Source: Paracoccus liaowanqingii
GTDB lineage: Bacteria > Pseudomonadota > Alphaproteobacteria > Rhodobacterales > Rhodobacteraceae
Reading direction: 5' to 3'
DNA length: 64,000 nt
NCBI RefSeq assembly: GCF_004683865.2
Contig: NZ_CP038439.1
Span: forward strand, 479,501 to 543,500
Shown here: positions 42,808-52,957 of the stretch, piece after piece
Layout: each line of letters begins with the position of its first letter
Numbering within the stretch: the first letter of the stretch is position 1
Notes under the pieces: generated by a model
Seen by the model: the letters and a program-made list of their open reading frames with translations, nothing else
The model's database searches: none
What the model was told of the DNA's origin: nothing
Program-made: the position numbers and the translations under genes

Positions 42808-45738
42808 ATGACCCACACGCCCCCCTTCCGCCTGTCCACGCAGGGCCGCCGCATCGACCGCGCCTATCCCCGGGCCTTCCGCTTCGACGGGCGGCATCTG
42901 CGCGGGGTGCAGGGCGACAGCCTCGCCTCGGCGCTTCTGGCCAATGGCCAGATGCTGATGGGCCGGTCCTTCAAGTATCACCGCCCGCGCGGCCCCCTCG
43001 CCTCGGGCGCGGAAGAGCCCAACGCCCTCTTCGGGCTGGGCCAGGGCGGCCGGTTCGAGCCGAACCAGCGCGCCACCACCACCGCGCTGGTGCCCGGCAT
43101 GATCCTGCGCAGCCAGAACTGCTGGCCGTCCCTGGACAGCGATATCGGCGCGATCAACGGCGCCCTGTCGCCGGTGCTGCCGGCGGGCTTCTACTACAAG
43201 ACCTTCATCCACCCGCGCCCCTTCTGGAAGCACCTGTTCGAGCCGATCATCCGTCGCAGCGCGGGCCTGGGCGCGGCGCCCACCGATCCCGATCCGGACC
43301 GCTATGAACAGGCCTACGGCTTTGCCGACACGGTCGTGGTCGGCGGCGGCATTGCCGGCCTGACGGCGGCGCGCGAGGCGGCCGAGGCGGGCGGGACCGT
43401 GCTGGTCCTGGAACAGGACAGCCACTGGGGCGGACGCACCCCCACCGACCATCCCGGGGGACAGGCCGCCATCGACGCCCTGCTGGCCGACCTGCGGGCC
43501 CGCGACACCGTCACCCTGCGCCGCGCCACCATGGCAACGGGACTTTACGACCACGGCTATCTGATCGCCCGCGAGGCGCTGGCCGACCACGACCCCAATC
43601 AGGGCCTGCCGCGCCAGCGCTTGTGGCGCATCCGCGCGGGCCGGGTGATCGCGGCCACCGGCGCGCTGGAACGGCCCCTGTCCTTCGCCTGCAACGACGT
43701 GCCGGGCGTCATGCTGGCCAGCGCCGTGCGCGACTTCATCTCGGATTATGGCGTGGCGCCGGGCCGGCGCATCGTGGTGGTCACCACCAATGACGACGCC
43801 TACCGCACCGCGCTGGCGGCGCGGGCCGCAGGGCTGGACGTGCCCGCCATCGTCGACGCCCGCCCGGTGGCCGACGGCGCCCTGCCGCAGGCCGCGCGCG
43901 CGGCGGGCATCACCGTCCTGACCGGCACCGGCATCGCCAAGGTCACGGGCGGCAAGCATGTCGAGGCCGTCATCCTCTGCGACCAGTCGGGCGAGGGGCG
44001 TCCGATCCAGACCATCGCCTGCGACGTGGTCGCCATGTCAGGGGGCTGGTCGCCGGTCGTGCATCTCTACAGCCATTGCGGCGGCAAGCTGCTCTGGGAC
44101 GAGGCGCAGGCCATGTTCCGCCCCGATCCCGACCGCCCGCCCTTGGGCGCGGACGGCAAGGGCAACGTGACCGCCACGGGCGCCGCCAACGGCGATCTGC
44201 GCTGCGCCGGCGATCTGGAACGGCCCGAGGGCGCGACGCTGCCCGTCTGGGTCATGCCCGCCCGCGCCCCCTACAAGCTGCGCGCCAAGATGTGGCTGGA
44301 TTTCCAGAACGACGTGAAGGTCACCGATGTCGAACTGGCCGCGCGCGAGGGCTATGCCTCGGTCGAACACACCAAGCGCTACACGACATTGGGCATGGCG
44401 ACGGATCAGGGCAAGCTCAGCAACATCAACGGGCTGGCGGTGCTGTCCAAGGCGCTGAACCAGCCGATCCAGGCCACCGGCACCACCACCTTCCGCCCGC
44501 CCTACACGCCGCTGACCCTGGCCACCATCGCGGCCGAGGCCAAGGGCGACGCCTTCCAGCCCCTGCGCAAGACCCCGATGCATGGCTGGCACCTGGCCCA
44601 GGGCGCCAGCTTCGAGCCGGTCGGCCTCTGGCGCCGCCCCTATGCCTATCCGCGCGCGGGCGAGGACCGCCACGCCGCCGTCACCCGAGAGATCCTGGCC
44701 GTGCGCGGCGGCGTCGGCACGCTGGACGCCTCGACCTTGGGCAAGATCCTGGTCAAGGGGCCGGATGCGGGGCGGTTCCTCGACATGCTCTATACCAACA
44801 TGATGTCCACGCTGCCGGTGGGCAAATGCCGCTATGGCCTGATGTGCAGCGAGAACGGCTTCCTGATGGATGACGGGGTGGTGGCGCGGCTGTCTGACAA
44901 CAGCTGGCTCTGCCACACCACCACCGGGGGCGCCGACCGCATTCACGGGCACATGGAAGACTGGCTGCAATGCGAATGGGGCGATTGGAAGGTCTGGACC
45001 GCCAACCTGACCGAACAGTATGCCCAGATCGCCGTGGCCGGCCCCAAGGCCCGCGCCGCGCTGGAGCGCCTGCCCGGCACGATCGACCTGTCGGCCGCGG
45101 CGCTGCCCTTCATGGCCTGGGCCGAGGGCGAGATCGCCGGCATCCCCGCCCGCGTCTTCCGCATCAGCTTCTCGGGCGAGCTCAGCTTCGAGGTCGCCGT
45201 TCCCGCCAGCCGCGGGCTGGAGCTGTGGGACCGCCTGCATGCCGCGGGCCGGGACCTGGGCATCACCCCCTACGGGACCGAGGCGATGCATGTCATGCGC
45301 GCGGAAAAGGGCTTCATCATGATCGGGGACGAGACCGACGGCACCGTCATTCCGCAGGACCTGGGCCTCGCGTGGGCGATCTCGAAGAAGAAGGCCGACT
45401 ATATCGGCAAGCGCGCGCAGGCCCGCAGCCACATGACCGATCCCGACCGCTGGAAGCTGGTGGGGCTGGAAAGCCTGTCGGGCAAGGTCCTGCCCGATGG
45501 TGCCTATGCGGTGGCGCCGGGCCGCAATCCCAACGGTCAGCGCCACACCCAGGGCCGCGTCACCTCCAGCTACCACTCGCCGACCTTGGACCGGCCCATC
45601 GCCATGGGGCTGGTGCGGCGCGGCCCCGACCGCAGGGGCGAGGTCCTGGACTTCCCCATGCCCTCGGGCGAGGTGATGCAGGCCCGGATCGTCGATCCGG
45701 TCTTCTACGACAGCGAAGGGAGCCGGGCGAATGGCTGA
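42808..45738 (+). CDS. soxA: Sarcosine oxidase, alpha subunit
   Basis: Large subunit (976 aa) binding NAD+ and tetrahydrofolate. N-terminal Fer2_4-like domain (about 10-110: RGVQGDSLASALLANG, RSFKYHRPRG), then the pyridine-nucleotide-binding Rossmann motif VVGGGIAGLTAA near 175, the second dinucleotide region around 305-340, and a C-terminal GcvT-like folate-binding domain from about 610 with GKCRYGLMCSENGFLMDDGV and FSGELSFEVAVP. It channels formaldehyde to tetrahydrofolate as 5,10-methylene-THF. The ATG at 42808 lies one base after soxD. Its end overlaps soxG by eight bases. Confidence 0.95.
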   Translation: MTHTPPFRLSTQGRRIDRAYPRAFRFDGRHLRGVQGDSLASALLANGQMLMGRSFKYHRPRGPLASGAEEPNALFGLGQGGRFEPNQRATTTALVPGMILRSQNCWPSLDSDIGAINGALSPVLPAGFYYKTFIHPRPFWKHLFEPIIRRSAGLGAAPTDPDPDRYEQAYGFADTVVVGGGIAGLTAAREAAEAGGTVLVLEQDSHWGGRTPTDHPGGQAAIDALLADLRARDTVTLRRATMATGLYDHGYLIAREALADHDPNQGLPRQRLWRIRAGRVIAATGALERPLSFACNDVPGVMLASAVRDFISDYGVAPGRRIVVVTTNDDAYRTALAARAAGLDVPAIVDARPVADGALPQAARAAGITVLTGTGIAKVTGGKHVEAVILCDQSGEGRPIQTIACDVVAMSGGWSPVVHLYSHCGGKLLWDEAQAMFRPDPDRPPLGADGKGNVTATGAANGDLRCAGDLERPEGATLPVWVMPARAPYKLRAKMWLDFQNDVKVTDVELAAREGYASVEHTKRYTTLGMATDQGKLSNINGLAVLSKALNQPIQATGTTTFRPPYTPLTLATIAAEAKGDAFQPLRKTPMHGWHLAQGASFEPVGLWRRPYAYPRAGEDRHAAVTREILAVRGGVGTLDASTLGKILVKGPDAGRFLDMLYTNMMSTLPVGKCRYGLMCSENGFLMDDGVVARLSDNSWLCHTTTGGADRIHGHMEDWLQCEWGDWKVWTANLTEQYAQIAVAGPKARAALERLPGTIDLSAAALPFMAWAEGEIAGIPARVFRISFSGELSFEVAVPASRGLELWDRLHAAGRDLGITPYGTEAMHVMRAEKGFIMIGDETDGTVIPQDLGLAWAISKKKADYIGKRAQARSHMTDPDRWKLVGLESLSGKVLPDGAYAVAPGRNPNGQRHTQGRVTSSYHSPTLDRPIAMGLVRRGPDRRGEVLDFPMPSGEVMQARIVDPVFYDSEGSRANG

Positions 45739-46264
45739 CATGCAGGACCTCAGGCCCCTGGCCCTCGTCACCCCGGTGACGGGCCTTGCCATGATCACGA
45801 TCCGCGCCGATCTGGCCCGCGCCGGCGAGGCCCTGGCCGAGGCGGCGGGGCTGGCCCTGCCGGACCCGACCGGCCTGACCAGCGACGGCAGCCGCATCCT
45901 GGGCTGGATGTCGCCGGACGAGCTGCTGCTGATCCTGCCCGCCCTTGATCGGGACGAGGCGCAGCACGCCCTGACCCAGGCATTGATGGGCGAACACGGG
46001 CTGGTCGTCGATGTCTCGGACGCCCGTGCGGTCTTCGACGTCATCGGTCCCCATGCGGCGGATGTGATCGCCAAGCTGGCCCCGGTGGACGCCGCCCGTT
46101 TGCCCGAGGGCCATCTGCGCCGCACGCGCCTGGCGCAGACCGCCGCCGCGATCTGGCGGATCCCGGGCGGCTTCCGCGTGGCGGGCTTCCGATCCACCGC
46201 CGACTATCTGCAGCTGATCCTGACCAATGCGGCCCTGCCGGGCAGCGGGCTCGCACCCCGCTGA
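45731..46264 (+). CDS. soxG: Sarcosine oxidase, gamma subunit
   Basis: Accessory subunit of 177 aa with a GcvT C-terminal-like fold, holding soxA and soxB together. RILGWMSPDELLLILP near residue 56 and VDVSDARAVFDVIGPHAADVIAKL near 96-120 are conserved. The ATG falls eight bases before the soxA stop, so translation is coupled. Like other SoxG it is much more diverged than the catalytic subunits. A strong hairpin in the repeat at 46276-46349 closes the operon. No glyA, purU or serine dehydratase gene follows, unlike many sox clusters. Confidence 0.9.
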   Translation: MADMQDLRPLALVTPVTGLAMITIRADLARAGEALAEAAGLALPDPTGLTSDGSRILGWMSPDELLLILPALDRDEAQHALTQALMGEHGLVVDVSDARAVFDVIGPHAADVIAKLAPVDAARLPEGHLRRTRLAQTAAAIWRIPGGFRVAGFRSTADYLQLILTNAALPGSGLAPR

Positions 46265-46275
46265 GAACGGCCCTG

Positions 46276-46349
46276 CCTCCTGCATTGGTCCGCAAGTATC
46301 CTCGGGGGTGAATTGGCCGGCACGGCCAAGAGGGGGCGCGAGCGCCCCC
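46276..46349 (-). repeat. Intergenic GGATACTT element with hairpin, copy 5
   Basis: CCTCCTGCAT-T-GGTCCGCAAGTATCCTC (46276-46303) matches copy 2 at 13431 almost base for base; GGGGGCGC/GCGCCCCC (46332-46349) follows and could be the soxG terminator, with GGCCG/CGGCC between. Confidence 0.65.
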
Positions 46350-46467
46350 TTGCCGCACCCGCCCGCACGGCCCCGGTCGGAACCCCGCCCGCCCCCTTGC
46401 GTTGACCCTGCGAATGCGCGACCGTGCGCGCCGAACGATCTTCCAACCCTTTCGAAAGGACCGCTAA

Positions 46468-47067
46468 ATGGCCTTCACCCTTCCCGATCTTCCCTATTCC
46501 CACGACGCGCTGGAAGCTGGCGGCATGTCCCGCGAGACGCTGGAATTCCACCACGACAAGCACCACAACGCCTATGTCACCAAGCTGAACGAACTGGTCG
46601 CGGGCAGCGAATGGGACGGCAAGCCGCTCGAGGACATCGTCAAGGGCACCTATCAGAAGGGCGCCGTTGCCCAGAACGGCATCTTCAACAATGCCAGCCA
46701 GCACTGGAACCACGCCCAGTTCTGGGAGATGATGGGCCCGAACCCCGGCGCCATGCCTCCGGAACTGGAATCCGCGATCAAGGACAGCTTCGGTTCGGTC
46801 GAGGACTTCAAGAAGAAGTTCACCGAGACCGGCGTCGGCCAGTTCGGGTCGGGCTGGGTTTGGCTGGTCAAGACGCCCGAGGGCGGGCTGGAGATCACCA
46901 AGACCGAGAACGGCGTGAACCCGCTCTGCTTCGGCCAGACCGCGCTCTTGGGCTGCGACGTGTGGGAGCACAGCTACTACATCGACTTCCGCAACGCGCG
47001 TCCGAAGTATCTGGAGAACTTTCTGGACAAGCTGGTGAACTGGGACAACGTGGCCGCCCGCCTCTGA
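46468..47067 (+). CDS. sodB: Superoxide dismutase, iron type
   Basis: Cytosolic enzyme dismutating superoxide. First metal His28 in LEFHHDKHHNAYV, the second His in SQHWNHAQFW near 80, and Asp/His in LLGCDVWEHSYYIDF near 160-165. Gln in NNASQHWNH and the GVGQFGSGWVWL stretch favour Fe over Mn, though alphaproteobacterial enzymes can be cambialistic. Length 199 aa is normal. TTGACC lies well upstream but no convincing -10 was found. It is a monocistronic gene with a clear terminator at 47094-47120. Confidence 0.96.
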   Translation: MAFTLPDLPYSHDALEAGGMSRETLEFHHDKHHNAYVTKLNELVAGSEWDGKPLEDIVKGTYQKGAVAQNGIFNNASQHWNHAQFWEMMGPNPGAMPPELESAIKDSFGSVEDFKKKFTETGVGQFGSGWVWLVKTPEGGLEITKTENGVNPLCFGQTALLGCDVWEHSYYIDFRNARPKYLENFLDKLVNWDNVAARL

Positions 47068-47093
47068 TCCCCGCCAAACCTTGACGCCGGATC

Positions 47094-47120
47094 GGCCCGT
47101 CGCACCTGCGGCGGGCCTTT
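47094..47120 (+). terminator. Rho-independent terminator of sodB
   Basis: GGCCCGTCGC pairs with GCGGCGGGCC (one T-G wobble) around ACCT, then CTTTCG. The stem is ten base pairs. The spacing from the sodB stop is 26 bases. Confidence 0.75.
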
Positions 47121-47206
47121 CGCATGGACCCGCGCCGGGATTGGCTTTTCCGCGCGCCCCGGTATAAGACCACGGGAACGCAGGACAGATCGGACGACAG
47201 GCGGCC

Positions 47207-47914
47207 ATGGCCAACCAGAACGACAGTTTCATCGACGAGGTCACCGACGAATTGCGGCGCGACCGCCTCTACGGCGTCATGCGCCGCTATGGCTGGATCG
47301 TGATCCTGGCCATCCTGGCCATCGTGGGCGCGACCGCCTGGCGCGAATACAGCCGCGCGCAGGAGCGAGCCGAGGCGGAGGCCTGGGGCGACGCGGTCCT
47401 GGCCGCCGAGGAGGGCGCCGATCCGGCGGCCCTTCTGGCGATCGACCCGCAGGGCTCGGCCGGGCGCGAGGCGCTGGCAGGGCTTCTGGCCGCGGGCGTG
47501 CAGGCCGACGACCCCGCCGCCGCGGCAGAGGCGCTGCGCGCGGTCGGGGGCGACGCGCCCCAGGGCGCGCTGGCGGAGCTGGCGCAGCTGAAGCTGGTGA
47601 TGCTGGACGGGCAGAACATGGACGCCTCGGTCCGCGACGAGATGCTGACGCGCCTCTCGCGCGCCGGGGCGCCGTTCGAGCTGCTGGCGCTGGAACAGAA
47701 GGCCGTCGCCCTGATCGGGGCCGGGCGGCCCGACGACGCGGTGACGCTGATCCGCCAGATCCAGGACAAGGACGGGGTGACCCAGGCCTTGCGCCTGCGC
47801 CTGTCCGAGATGATGATCGCCCTGGGCGTCGACCCCGAGCCCGCCGACCTGATGCCCGCCGACACCATGCCGGCCGACACGACAGCTGCCGGGACGACAC
47901 CCGCCGCGAACTGA
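47207..47914 (+). CDS. YfgM-like TPR-type membrane-anchored protein
   Basis: A 235-aa protein with a cytosolic N-terminus (SFIDEVTDELRRDRLYGVMRRYG), one transmembrane helix (about residues 28-45) and a helical, TPR-like periplasmic domain. This is the layout of YfgM, an ancillary subunit of the Sec translocon that works with PpiD. Its position directly before bamB and der reproduces the yfgM-bamB-der order seen in gammaproteobacteria, supporting the call. The Ala/Asp/Thr/Met-rich tail after residue 215 is low-complexity. The gene name is not applied firmly because repeats are very diverged. Confidence 0.82.
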   Translation: MANQNDSFIDEVTDELRRDRLYGVMRRYGWIVILAILAIVGATAWREYSRAQERAEAEAWGDAVLAAEEGADPAALLAIDPQGSAGREALAGLLAAGVQADDPAAAAEALRAVGGDAPQGALAELAQLKLVMLDGQNMDASVRDEMLTRLSRAGAPFELLALEQKAVALIGAGRPDDAVTLIRQIQDKDGVTQALRLRLSEMMIALGVDPEPADLMPADTMPADTTAAGTTPAAN

Positions 47915-47951
47915 CGCGGACGGAAAAGACTGCACGAGGAGAGAGGCCGGG

Positions 47952-49277
47952 ATGACCGCCATGCTGCGACTGACCTTGGCGATGTCCGCCGCATTGGGGC
48001 TTGCCGCCTGCGGCGACCGTGACGTCATCCTGCCCGGAGAGCGGTTGGACCCGCTGGCCGTGACCTCGCCCGACGGGCCCGCCGTCGACGGCCCGCCGGG
48101 CATCACCGGCACGGCCCTGTCGCTGGCGGCCCCCGTCGCCAATGCCGAATGGACCCATCGCGGCGGCAATGCCGCCCACGACCCCGGCCATCTGGCCCTG
48201 GGCTCGGTCGGCGCGCGCCTGTGGTCGGCGCCCATCGGGCAGGGCGACAGCCGCCGCCACCGCATCACCGCCGATCCGGTCGTGGCGGCCGGGCGGGTCT
48301 TCACGCTGGACAGCCGCGCCCGCGTGACCGCCACCGCGCTGAACGGCGGCCGCGCCTGGTCCACCGACATCACCCCGCCGCTGGAGGATCCCGACAGCGC
48401 CTCGGGCGGCGGGCTGGCCTATGAGGGCGGGCGCCTCTACGCCACCACCGGCTTCGGAGAGCTGGTCGCGATGGACGCGGCCTCGGGCGCGGTGCTGTGG
48501 CGCCAGCGCGTCGAGGCCTCGATCAGCGGCGGGCCCGCGGTTCAGGACGGCGTCGTCTATGTCGCGGCCCGCAATGCCGTGGGCTGGGCCGTGCGCGCCG
48601 CCGACGGTCGGGTGCTGTGGCAGACCTCGGGGACGCCCTCGGGCTCGGGCGTGATGGGCGTGTCGGTGCCCGCCGTGCAGGGGGGGACGGTGGTCTTCCC
48701 CTTCTCGTCGGGGCAGGTGCTGGCCGTCGACCGCGACACCGGCCTGTCCGACTGGAGCGCGCAGATCGCGGGCACCCGGCCGGGTCGGTCCATCGCGGTG
48801 ATCCGCGACGTGACCGGCGATCCGGTGATCTCGGGCGGGCGCGTCTATGCGGGCACGTCGTCGGGACGCATCGACGCGGTCGACCTGGCCACCGGCCTGC
48901 AGGACTGGACCGCACAGGAAGGGGCCGCCAGCCCCGTCGTCGTGGCGGGCGGATCGGTCTTCGCGGTGAACGACCAGGCGCAGCTGGTGCGGATGGATGC
49001 CGCCACCGGCGGGGTCGTCTGGCGCCAGCCCTTGCCCTATTACACCACCGACCGCGTGCGGCGTCAGGATGCGGTCCATGCGCATTACGGACCCGTGCTG
49101 GCGGGGGGGAGGTTGCACATCGCCTCCAGCGATGGCATGTTGCGCAGCTTCGATCCCGCCTCCGGCGCGCTGGTCGGTCAGGCGCAGATTCCCGGTGGGG
49201 CTGCCTCGGCCCCCGCGGTTGCCGGTCAAACCCTTTACGTCGTTGCCCGCAACGGCCAGTTGCATGCGTATAGATGA
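47952..49277 (+). CDS. bamB: Outer membrane assembly lipoprotein BamB
   Basis: Eight-bladed beta-propeller lipoprotein of the BAM complex that helps insert outer-membrane proteins. Lipobox at residues 17-20 (L-A-A-C), so Cys20 is lipidated. PQQ-like propeller repeats run from about residue 90, with periodic A.D..TG...W segments such as [41 protein letters not shown] and ATGLQDW. Length 441 aa. The order YfgM-like/BamB/Der is the classical cluster. Its stop overlaps the der start by four bases. Confidence 0.92.
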   Translation: MTAMLRLTLAMSAALGLAACGDRDVILPGERLDPLAVTSPDGPAVDGPPGITGTALSLAAPVANAEWTHRGGNAAHDPGHLALGSVGARLWSAPIGQGDSRRHRITADPVVAAGRVFTLDSRARVTATALNGGRAWSTDITPPLEDPDSASGGGLAYEGGRLYATTGFGELVAMDAASGAVLWRQRVEASISGGPAVQDGVVYVAARNAVGWAVRAADGRVLWQTSGTPSGSGVMGVSVPAVQGGTVVFPFSSGQVLAVDRDTGLSDWSAQIAGTRPGRSIAVIRDVTGDPVISGGRVYAGTSSGRIDAVDLATGLQDWTAQEGAASPVVVAGGSVFAVNDQAQLVRMDAATGGVVWRQPLPYYTTDRVRRQDAVHAHYGPVLAGGRLHIASSDGMLRSFDPASGALVGQAQIPGGAASAPAVAGQTLYVVARNGQLHAYR

Positions 49278-50758
49278 CCTTCACACTCGCCATCGTCGGA
49301 CGGCCCAATGTCGGCAAGTCCACCCTGTTCAACCGTCTCGTCGGCAAGAAGCTTGCGCTGGTCGATGACCAGCCCGGGGTGACCCGCGACCTGCGCGAAG
49401 GCGCGGGGCGCCTTGGCGACCTGCGATTCATCGTGATCGACAGCGCCGGCCTGGAGATGGCCGAGGATGACAGCCTGCAGGGCCGCATGCGCCGCCTGAC
49501 CGAGCGTGCGGTCGACGAGGCCGACATCTGCCTGTTCGTGGTGGATGCCCGCCTCGGCATCACCGCCGCCGACGAATATTTCGCCGAGATCCTGCGCCGC
49601 CGCGCCAAGCATGTCATCGTCGCCGCCAACAAGTCCGAGGGCCGCGCCGGCGAGGCGGGCGCGATGGAGGCCTATGCCCTGGGTCTGGGCGAGCCCCTGC
49701 GCATCTCGGCCGAGCATGGCGAGGGGATGGATGATCTCTACCGCGTGCTGATGCCCTTGGCCGACCAGATCGAGGCCGACCGGCCCGCCCCCATCGAGGC
49801 GGTGACCGACCTGGACATCTCGGAGGCCGAGGCCGAATCGGGAGAGGGGGCCGAGGACTGGCGCCCGACCGAGGCGCGGCCCCTGCAGCTGGCCGTGATC
49901 GGGCGCCCGAATGCGGGCAAGTCGACGCTGATCAACAAGATCCTGGGGCAGGACCGGTTGCTGACCGGCCCCGAAGCCGGGATCACCCGCGATTCGATCA
50001 GCGTGACGACCGAGTTCATGGGCACGCATATGCGGATCTTCGACACGGCCGGCATGCGCAAGCGCGCCCGCGTGACCGAGAAGCTGGAGAAGCTGTCGGT
50101 GGCCGACGGCCTGCGCGCCGTGCGCTTCGCCGAGGTGGTCGTGGTCCTGCTGGATGTCGAGATCCCCTTCGAGACGCAGGACCTGCGCATCGCCGATTTC
50201 GCCGAGACCGAAGGCCGCGCCGTCGTCATCGCGGTGAACAAGTGGGACACCGAGGACGACAAGTCCCACAAGCTGAACGAGATGCGCGCCAGCTTCGAGA
50301 AGCTTTTGCCGCAGCTTCGCGGTGCGCCGCTGGTGACCGTCTCGGCCAAGACCGGCAAGGGTCTGGACCGCCTGCACAACGCCGTCATCAAGGCGCATGA
50401 GGTCTGGAATCGCCGCGTGCCGACCGCGCGGCTGAACCAGTGGCTGGGCGCGATGACCGAAAGCCATCCGCCCCCGGCCCCCGGTGGTCGGCGGATCCGC
50501 CTGCGCTACATGACGCAGGTGAAGACGCGGCCCCCCGCCTTCATCGTCAAGTCGACGCATACGGACCAGATCCCGACCAGCTATCAGCGCTATCTGATCA
50601 ACGGGCTGCGGGCCGATTTCGACATGCCGGGCACGCCGATCCGGCTGTTCTTCCGCGACCAGGGCGGCGAGAACCCGTTCAAGGCCAAGGCCACCAAGAT
50701 CGTGCAGTCGGGCGCGCTGTCCAAGCACAAGAACCGCCAGAAGCCCAAGGGCAGCTGA
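49274..50758 (+). CDS. der: Ribosome biogenesis GTPase Der (EngA)
   Basis: Essential GTPase of 50S subunit assembly with two tandem G domains and a KH-like C-terminus. G1 motifs are [12 protein letters not shown] (residues 8-19) and [12 protein letters not shown] near 210; DSAGLE and [11 protein letters not shown] are the two G3 motifs; NKSEG and NKWDTE the two G4 motifs. The KH-like domain (from about 380, ending [11 protein letters not shown]) is complete. Length 494 aa. ATGA overlap with bamB means tight coupling. The tail of its transcript carries the repeat-linked double hairpin at 50774-50810. Confidence 0.96.
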   Translation: MTFTLAIVGRPNVGKSTLFNRLVGKKLALVDDQPGVTRDLREGAGRLGDLRFIVIDSAGLEMAEDDSLQGRMRRLTERAVDEADICLFVVDARLGITAADEYFAEILRRRAKHVIVAANKSEGRAGEAGAMEAYALGLGEPLRISAEHGEGMDDLYRVLMPLADQIEADRPAPIEAVTDLDISEAEAESGEGAEDWRPTEARPLQLAVIGRPNAGKSTLINKILGQDRLLTGPEAGITRDSISVTTEFMGTHMRIFDTAGMRKRARVTEKLEKLSVADGLRAVRFAEVVVVLLDVEIPFETQDLRIADFAETEGRAVVIAVNKWDTEDDKSHKLNEMRASFEKLLPQLRGAPLVTVSAKTGKGLDRLHNAVIKAHEVWNRRVPTARLNQWLGAMTESHPPPAPGGRRIRLRYMTQVKTRPPAFIVKSTHTDQIPTSYQRYLINGLRADFDMPGTPIRLFFRDQGGENPFKAKATKIVQSGALSKHKNRQKPKGS

Positions 50759-50773
50759 TCGGTCGGCAGGAAA

Positions 50774-50840
50774 GGGGGGCTGTCCGCCCCCCGTCCGGCA
50801 AGCGCCGGACTCCCCCCGAGGATACTTCGGCCAAGATGAA
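50774..50840 (+). repeat. Intergenic GGATACTT element with two hairpins, copy 6
   Basis: GGGGGGC/GCCCCCC (50774-50792) and GTCCGGC-AAGC-GCCGGAC (50793-50810) are followed by TCCCCCCGAGGATACTTC and GGCCAAGATGAA up to 50840. It has the same order as copy 3 (25076), and the hairpins probably also terminate der. Confidence 0.65.
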
Positions 50841-50841
50841 A

Positions 50842-51576
50842 TCAGCTGGCGGCGCGGACCAGCACGGCGGCCATGGCCGAGATGCCCAGGATGGCCGCCA
50901 GCGCGATCATCGGGTCGCTGCCCATCGTGGTGACGGTCAGCGCGCAGAAGGCCCAGATGAGGGCTGCGGAATAGCCGATGCTGGGGCCGATCCAGATCTG
51001 CGCCGCCATGCCCACGGCCGCGCCGGGCAGGATCGCCAGCGCCGAGATGGCCTGCAGGGGCAGCCCGAAGCGGTCCGAGATGAGCCCCGCCAGCGCCGCC
51101 GAGGTCATCGCCGTGGCCCAGCCCGCCAGGAAGCCCACCGCCGGGCGATGCCGGCCCGCCGCGCGCCGGGCGCCGACCGTGGCGCAGATCGCGCTGATGG
51201 CGGTGGCGGCGGTCAGCAGCAGCGGCCGGTCCAGCATCAGGGGCCAGGCGGCGGCGCAGAGCATCGCGGTCGTCGTCAGCGGCCAGACGCGGGGACGTCC
51301 AGCCCGCGACAGCGGCTCGTCGGAGGGGTCCAGCCACTGGCCCACCGCATCCAGCAGCACCATCATCCAGACCGTGACCAGCAGCGCCCACATCAGCGGG
51401 TTGCCGGGGTTGAGGTAGATCTGCGGGATGGACAGCACGACGCTTGGCAGGGCGGGGCCGATCAGCGGGTCGCTTGGGGCCACCAGCGGGTCGGCGCCGC
51501 CATAGGCATAAGCGATCCCGGCGATCACGAAGATCACCGAGGCCGAAATCTGCAGGAGGGTGCCGAGCCGTGTCAT
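50842..51576 (-). CDS. Polytopic membrane protein of unknown function (244 aa)
   Basis: I do not recognise the family. About seven hydrophobic segments are visible: near 10-30, 60-80, 95-115, 120-140, 150-170, 175-195 and 205-240. LNPGNPLMWALLVTVWMMVLLDAVGQWLDPSDEPLSR-like region (residues about 48-84) is the most distinctive, with conserved-looking Asp and Pro residues in the loop. There is no ATPase, transporter or enzyme motif. The ATG at 51576 starts at a hydrophobic helix with TRLGTLLQ; a GTG at 51642 overlapping the serS end would add 22 residues and has no better ribosome-binding site. It is probably co-transcribed downstream of serS. Confidence 0.75.
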   Translation of the reverse strand: MTRLGTLLQISASVIFVIAGIAYAYGGADPLVAPSDPLIGPALPSVVLSIPQIYLNPGNPLMWALLVTVWMMVLLDAVGQWLDPSDEPLSRAGRPRVWPLTTTAMLCAAAWPLMLDRPLLLTAATAISAICATVGARRAAGRHRPAVGFLAGWATAMTSAALAGLISDRFGLPLQAISALAILPGAAVGMAAQIWIGPSIGYSAALIWAFCALTVTTMGSDPMIALAAILGISAMAAVLVRAAS

Positions 51577-51628
51577 GCAGGCCAACGCGCGCCGGCAGAG
51601 GCAGTTTCCCGGCTCGCGCAATCCTGTA

Positions 51629-52921
51629 TCAGGCCAGGTCACCCTGCGCCGTCAGCCGCGACGCGCCCCGCAGGTAGGGATGGAGCACCTGCGGCAGCTG
51701 GACCGAGCCGTCGGCCTGCTGGCCGTTCTCCAGCACCGCGATCAGGGCGCGGCCCACGGCCAGGCCCGATCCGTTCAGCGTATGGACGAAATCGGGCTTG
51801 CCGCCGCCCTCGGGGCGATAGCGGGCATTCATGCGCCGGGCCTGGAAATCGCCGCAATAGCTGACGCTGCTGATCTCGCGATAGCGGTTCTGGCCGGGCA
51901 GCCAGACCTCCATGTCATGGGTGATCCGGGCGCCGAAGCCCATGTCGCCGGTGCACAAGACCAGCGTGCGATAGGGCAGCTCCAGCGCCTCGAGCACCGC
52001 CTCGGCGCAGCGGGTCATGCGATCGTGTTCGGCAAGTCCTGTCTCGGCATCGGTGATCGACACCATCTCGACCTTCTCGAACTGGTGCTGGCGCAGCATG
52101 CCGGTGGTGTCGCGGCCCGCGCTGCCCGCCTCGGAGCGGAAGCACTGGCTGTGGGCGACCATGCGGCGGGGCAGGGTCGCGTGATCGACCAGATCGCCAT
52201 GCACGGTGTTGGTCAGCGTCACCTCGGAGGTGGGGACCAGCCACCAGCCCTCGCGGGTCTGATAGCTGTCCTCGCCGAACTTGGGCAGCTGGCCGGTGCC
52301 CAGCATCATCTCCTCCAGGACGAGGACGGGGGTCCAGGTCTCCTGCAGGCCGTGCTGGTCCACATGCAGGTCCAGCATGAACTGCGCCAGCGCGCGGTGG
52401 ATGCGGGCGACGGCGCCCTTGAGGACCACGAAGCGGCTGCCCGACAGTTTCGTGCCCAGTTCGAAATCCATGCCGGGAACGACGCCCGCGATCTGGAAAT
52501 GCTCGACCGGGGTGAAATCGGTCGTGGCCGGCGTGCCCCACCGGCGCAGCTCGACATTGTCGTTTTCGTCGCGGCCCTCGGGGACGTGGTCCAGCGGCAG
52601 GTTCGGGACACCCAGCAGCAGGTCGCGCAGCTGGCCGTCCAGATCGGCGGCCTCGGCCTGCATCCGGGCGATGTCCGCGCGGGACTGGGCCAGCAGCATG
52701 CGCAGGCGGTCGAACTCGGCCTCGTCGCCGCGCGCCTTGGCGGCACCCACGTCCTTGCTGGCGCGGTTCTGTTCGGCCTGCGCGGTCTCGGCCGCCTGGA
52801 TGCGGGCGCGGCGGGCCTCGTCCAGCGATAGGATCTGCGCGGCCAGCCCGGTCAGGCCGCGGCGGGCCAGCGCGGCCTCGAAGGCGTCGGGATTGTCACG
52901 GATCGCACGGATGTCATGCAT
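51629..52921 (-). CDS. serS: Serine--tRNA ligase
   Basis: Class II aminoacyl-tRNA synthetase charging tRNA-Ser (and tRNA-Sec if present). The N-terminal coiled-coil arm (about residues 25-100, [20 protein letters not shown]) grips the long variable arm of tRNA-Ser. Motif 2 is in [22 protein letters not shown] near 270, motif 3 in [17 protein letters not shown] near 385. Length 430 aa matches the bacterial enzyme. The gene runs with the SoxS-like thioredoxin gene just upstream (36 bases). It is the anchor for a minus-strand group ending with the unknown membrane protein. Confidence 0.96.
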   Translation of the reverse strand: MHDIRAIRDNPDAFEAALARRGLTGLAAQILSLDEARRARIQAAETAQAEQNRASKDVGAAKARGDEAEFDRLRMLLAQSRADIARMQAEAADLDGQLRDLLLGVPNLPLDHVPEGRDENDNVELRRWGTPATTDFTPVEHFQIAGVVPGMDFELGTKLSGSRFVVLKGAVARIHRALAQFMLDLHVDQHGLQETWTPVLVLEEMMLGTGQLPKFGEDSYQTREGWWLVPTSEVTLTNTVHGDLVDHATLPRRMVAHSQCFRSEAGSAGRDTTGMLRQHQFEKVEMVSITDAETGLAEHDRMTRCAEAVLEALELPYRTLVLCTGDMGFGARITHDMEVWLPGQNRYREISSVSYCGDFQARRMNARYRPEGGGKPDFVHTLNGSGLAVGRALIAVLENGQQADGSVQLPQVLHPYLRGASRLTAQGDLA

Positions 52922-52957
52922 GGCGGCACCTTCACGGCAAATTGCGGTGCCGCCTGC

